From Parabacteroides distasonis ATCC 8503 (GTDB lineage Bacteria; Bacteroidota; Bacteroidia; Bacteroidales; Tannerellaceae), in contig NC_009615.1 of assembly GCF_000012845.1 (NCBI RefSeq), forward strand, positions 3,343,501-3,407,500: a DNA stretch of 64,000 nucleotides, written 5' to 3'. The position numbers were made by a program, and so were the translations under genes. The stretch's first letter is position 1; each line of letters starts with the position of its first letter. Below, in pieces: positions 61,721-64,000 of the stretch. A model generated the notes under the pieces. The model saw only the letters and a list, made by a program, of their open reading frames with translations, was not told the origin of the DNA and did no database searches.

Positions 61721-63976
61721 TTATTCCTTCTGGAACTTCCTACTCACCTTCAAAAGGTTCGCCGTAAAAGAAACCACGTTTTGGGCCTCTTGTACCATGT
61801 TCAAATAAACCATGCTCACCTTCGTGCTGCCGGACTGCCCTTGGATACGCTTCAACTCCCCTTTCTTCAAGGCGGTAAGTTGGTTCATCAAGGTAATCGA
61901 CTCAGCGATCAGCTCCTCAAAACCAATATAATCGTTTTTACGGATCATAGTAGCGCAATTTCTCAAGAAGGAGATGATTTGTTCAGATACCTTACCAAAA
62001 TCATCTTTCTGTACCGGACTCAACGGGCTGAAATTATTATCGATATGATCTTTCAGCGGCTCGGCCAAGCGACGGATACTGAATATGATCTCGCTGGCGA
62101 AGTCATTTCCTTGATAATAATAAAGCCCCTTCTCCACGGCGATATCGTGATCCAATTGGGTAACGCCAAGCGTACCGACACGTTTCACTTGCTTCAAATG
62201 AATCTTCTTCTCCTCCACGGCAGTCAAGACCTTGCGCAACTCACGGAGGTTCTCATTCATGAATCCATTTACCGCCTTACCGAATACTTCCGCCGTAAAA
62301 TCCAGATCGGATTGTAATTCCTCACGGCTATGCTCGCGGAACAGGGCCAAAGCCTCACGGGTATCCGTAGCCTTACGAAGTTTAGACACCGTAGAATTCA
62401 CCTCCTCCTTCAATGCCTCTTTCCGCAATTTAGCCTTATAAGCGAAGTGGCTACGAACCAACGAATAGATCGCCAAACCAATCATAGCGACCAAAGCTGG
62501 AATACCTCCCCAATAAATCAAAAGAGCGACGATGAAACAGATCGTAAAAGCAGCCCCTGCCGTAATGAACCAACCACCTATCACGGACAATACGCCTGTG
62601 ATGCGATATACGGCGCTCTCACGCCCCCAAGCACGGTCTGCCAACGAAGTACCCATAGCGACCATGAAAGCCACATACGTCGTAGATAAAGGCAATTTCA
62701 AGGAGGTTCCCAAAGCGATCAGCAATCCGGACAAAACCACGTTCACCGAGGCACGTACCAAGTCGAAGCTAGCCTTGTCATCCATGATCATCTCGCTTTG
62801 GTTGAAACGGCTATCAATCCAGTTCTTAACCGGAGTGGGCACGATACTTAATATCGTAGCGGATATATTACTGCAATTCCGTACCAATACCCGTGCGACA
62901 GGCGATGTACCGAAAGACTCCTCTCCATCCGATTGACGAGACAGATCCAAGGAAGTCTTCACCACGTTCTGAGCCTTTTTGGAGGTAGCCAAGGCGATTA
63001 CCATCACGATCCCGGACCCCACCAAGAAATACCAAGGTGTCTGGGCCGGTCCCAACAAGGAGGTCATCAAAAATGTATCCGTGGTAGTGGTCCCTCCCTG
63101 CGCCATCAAGTCCATATAAGAGGAATAGCCAGCCAAGGGGACTCCGATAAAGTTCACCAAGTCATTCCCGGCAAAAGCCAACGCCAAGGCAAACGTACCC
63201 ATCAAAATGACCACCTTGAATACATTCACCTTCAACCAATGCAATACCTGCATCAAGATCGTAAAAAATACCATACATCCCAAAACGATCATCCCCGTAT
63301 TGGCATACACCATATCCTTGAACTCACCCGTCATAAAAGAACTTGTCTTCAGTCCCTTTATCAGCATAAAGTAAATGATGGAAGTGGCCGCTAAACCTCC
63401 GAACAGACCAATAAAATATTTAGAACTTTTCTTATAATTAAATGAGAACAATATCCGGGACAGATACTGCACGATCACACCAAAGAAAAAAGCGATCGCC
63501 ACAGAAAGAAAGATACCCAGAATCACGGTAAAAGCCTTCTCTGTATTCAGCAGATCCCCCAATTGCAAAGCGCCTGAAGAACTAGCGATCTTTACCAAGG
63601 CAATCGCTACCGTTCCACCCACCAACTCAAACACCATGGAAACCGTTGTCGAGGTCGGCATACCTAACGAGTTAAAAATATCCAGTAACACCACATCCGT
63701 AAGCATAACGGCCGCAAGGATACACATGATCTCCGAGAAATAAAAATGCTGGGGTTGATAAATACCATGCCGGGCAATATCCATCATACCATTGGATAAC
63801 GCCGCACCAACAAAGACTCCCACGGCAGCGATAGCGATAATAACTTTAAAGGATGCGGCTCTTGCGCCGATAGCTGAATTCAAGAAATTCACGGCGTCAT
63901 TACTAACACCGACCGATAAATCTACGATGGCCAATACAAACAAAAATATGACCAAGAACAAATAAAATGTTTCCAT
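61721..63976 (-). CDS. PiT-family inorganic phosphate transporter with PhoU-like C-terminal region
   Basis: This 751-residue inner-membrane protein has the paired PiT repeats: SVGVSNDAVNFLNSAIGARAASFKVI near the N-terminus (quoted in part: GVSNDAVNFLNSAIG) and FAGNDLVNFIGVPLAGYSS near residue 265. Both carry the family's GANDVAN-like motif. About 11 spans lie between residues 5 and 510. The last 240 residues are helical and soluble and resemble a PhoU/DUF47-type domain. It imports phosphate with H+ or Na+. It may be linked to the nearby phosphonate genes, but it converges on the HTH gene and is not in their operon. The ATG at 63976 lies near the window edge, so its promoter is outside. Confidence 0.93.
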   Translation of the reverse strand: METFYLFLVIFLFVLAIVDLSVGVSNDAVNFLNSAIGARAASFKVIIAIAAVGVFVGAALSNGMMDIARHGIYQPQHFYFSEIMCILAAVMLTDVVLLDIFNSLGMPTSTTVSMVFELVGGTVAIALVKIASSSGALQLGDLLNTEKAFTVILGIFLSVAIAFFFGVIVQYLSRILFSFNYKKSSKYFIGLFGGLAATSIIYFMLIKGLKTSSFMTGEFKDMVYANTGMIVLGCMVFFTILMQVLHWLKVNVFKVVILMGTFALALAFAGNDLVNFIGVPLAGYSSYMDLMAQGGTTTTDTFLMTSLLGPAQTPWYFLVGSGIVMVIALATSKKAQNVVKTSLDLSRQSDGEESFGTSPVARVLVRNCSNISATILSIVPTPVKNWIDSRFNQSEMIMDDKASFDLVRASVNVVLSGLLIALGTSLKLPLSTTYVAFMVAMGTSLADRAWGRESAVYRITGVLSVIGGWFITAGAAFTICFIVALLIYWGGIPALVAMIGLAIYSLVRSHFAYKAKLRKEALKEEVNSTVSKLRKATDTREALALFREHSREELQSDLDFTAEVFGKAVNGFMNENLRELRKVLTAVEEKKIHLKQVKRVGTLGVTQLDHDIAVEKGLYYYQGNDFASEIIFSIRRLAEPLKDHIDNNFSPLSPVQKDDFGKVSEQIISFLRNCATMIRKNDYIGFEELIAESITLMNQLTALKKGELKRIQGQSGSTKVSMVYLNMVQEAQNVVSFTANLLKVSRKFQKE

Positions 63977-64000
63977 ACTGATTGTTATAATTCTTGCGCA

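Noticed and set aside
1..64000. tRNA or rRNA genes
   Set aside because: I inspected the intergenic gaps by eye and saw no cloverleaf, GTTCRA arm or rRNA segment; a covariance search could still find one I missed.

Overview
The window looks like chromosomal DNA of a Bacteroidales gut commensal, most likely Parabacteroides (P. distasonis-like). I infer this from gene content (PckA, a fused KorA, a GH110 alpha-galactosidase, T9SS-type C-terminal sorting tails, an NtrC-family regulator with GAFTDA) and from many intergenic -7 boxes of the Bacteroidales type TAnnTTTG. No rRNA, tRNA, IS element, prophage or CRISPR array is visible. Most genes are housekeeping or envelope genes; accessory or decayed material sits at about 20.8-21.3 kb and 47.7-52.3 kb.

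Layout. 1-8.9 kb, all on the minus strand: comM (cut by the window edge), a TlpA-like lipoprotein, pckA with a long leader, korAB, an alanine dehydrogenase-like gene and aroK. 9-11 kb: a lipoprotein with a metzincin zinc motif. 11.1-16.7 kb, plus strand: glycosyltransferases, a polysaccharide deacetylase and an RNase H with a viroplasmin-type domain. 16.7-20 kb, minus strand: a DUF4254 / GT9 / LPS-kinase-like / outer-membrane-protein operon. 20.1-23.5 kb: a response regulator, then a histidine kinase and a TonB-type outer-membrane protein joined head to head, both without their N-termini. 23.6-34.7 kb: an MFS transporter, pdxB, purN, acpP-fabF-rnc, a secreted serine protease, pfkA and a GH3-family protein. 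34.7-42.8 kb: a PAP2 phosphatase, GH110, and an NtrB/NtrC pair divergent from an FtsX-type ABC permease behind a candidate sigma-54 promoter. 42.8-47.6 kb: cysS, a thioesterase, DUF3108 and an Ig-like lipoprotein. 47.7-52.3 kb: a broken T9SS-tailed gene, two near-identical barrel proteins, and an antitoxin-like gene with a broken toxin. 52.3-64 kb: DUF2851, dapB, two adjacent signal peptidases (the second without the catalytic lysine), WbqC, a 2-aminoethylphosphonate operon, an unknown HTH protein and a PiT phosphate transporter.

The most novel signal is a set of three intergenic arrays (about 24.9, 37.45 and 51.53 kb). Each consists of 4-5 short palindromic units with arms AAAC...GTTT, and the unit centres repeat at exactly 22 bp. 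The centres differ between arrays, but two arrays share an identical 18-bp unit. I know no described family that matches. Other points worth attention are the RR/HK/TonB deletion-like junction, the birth of a chimeric barrel gene by duplication inside a signal-peptide region, the Lys-to-Ser signal peptidase paralogue, and the NtrC target promoter with its upstream sites.
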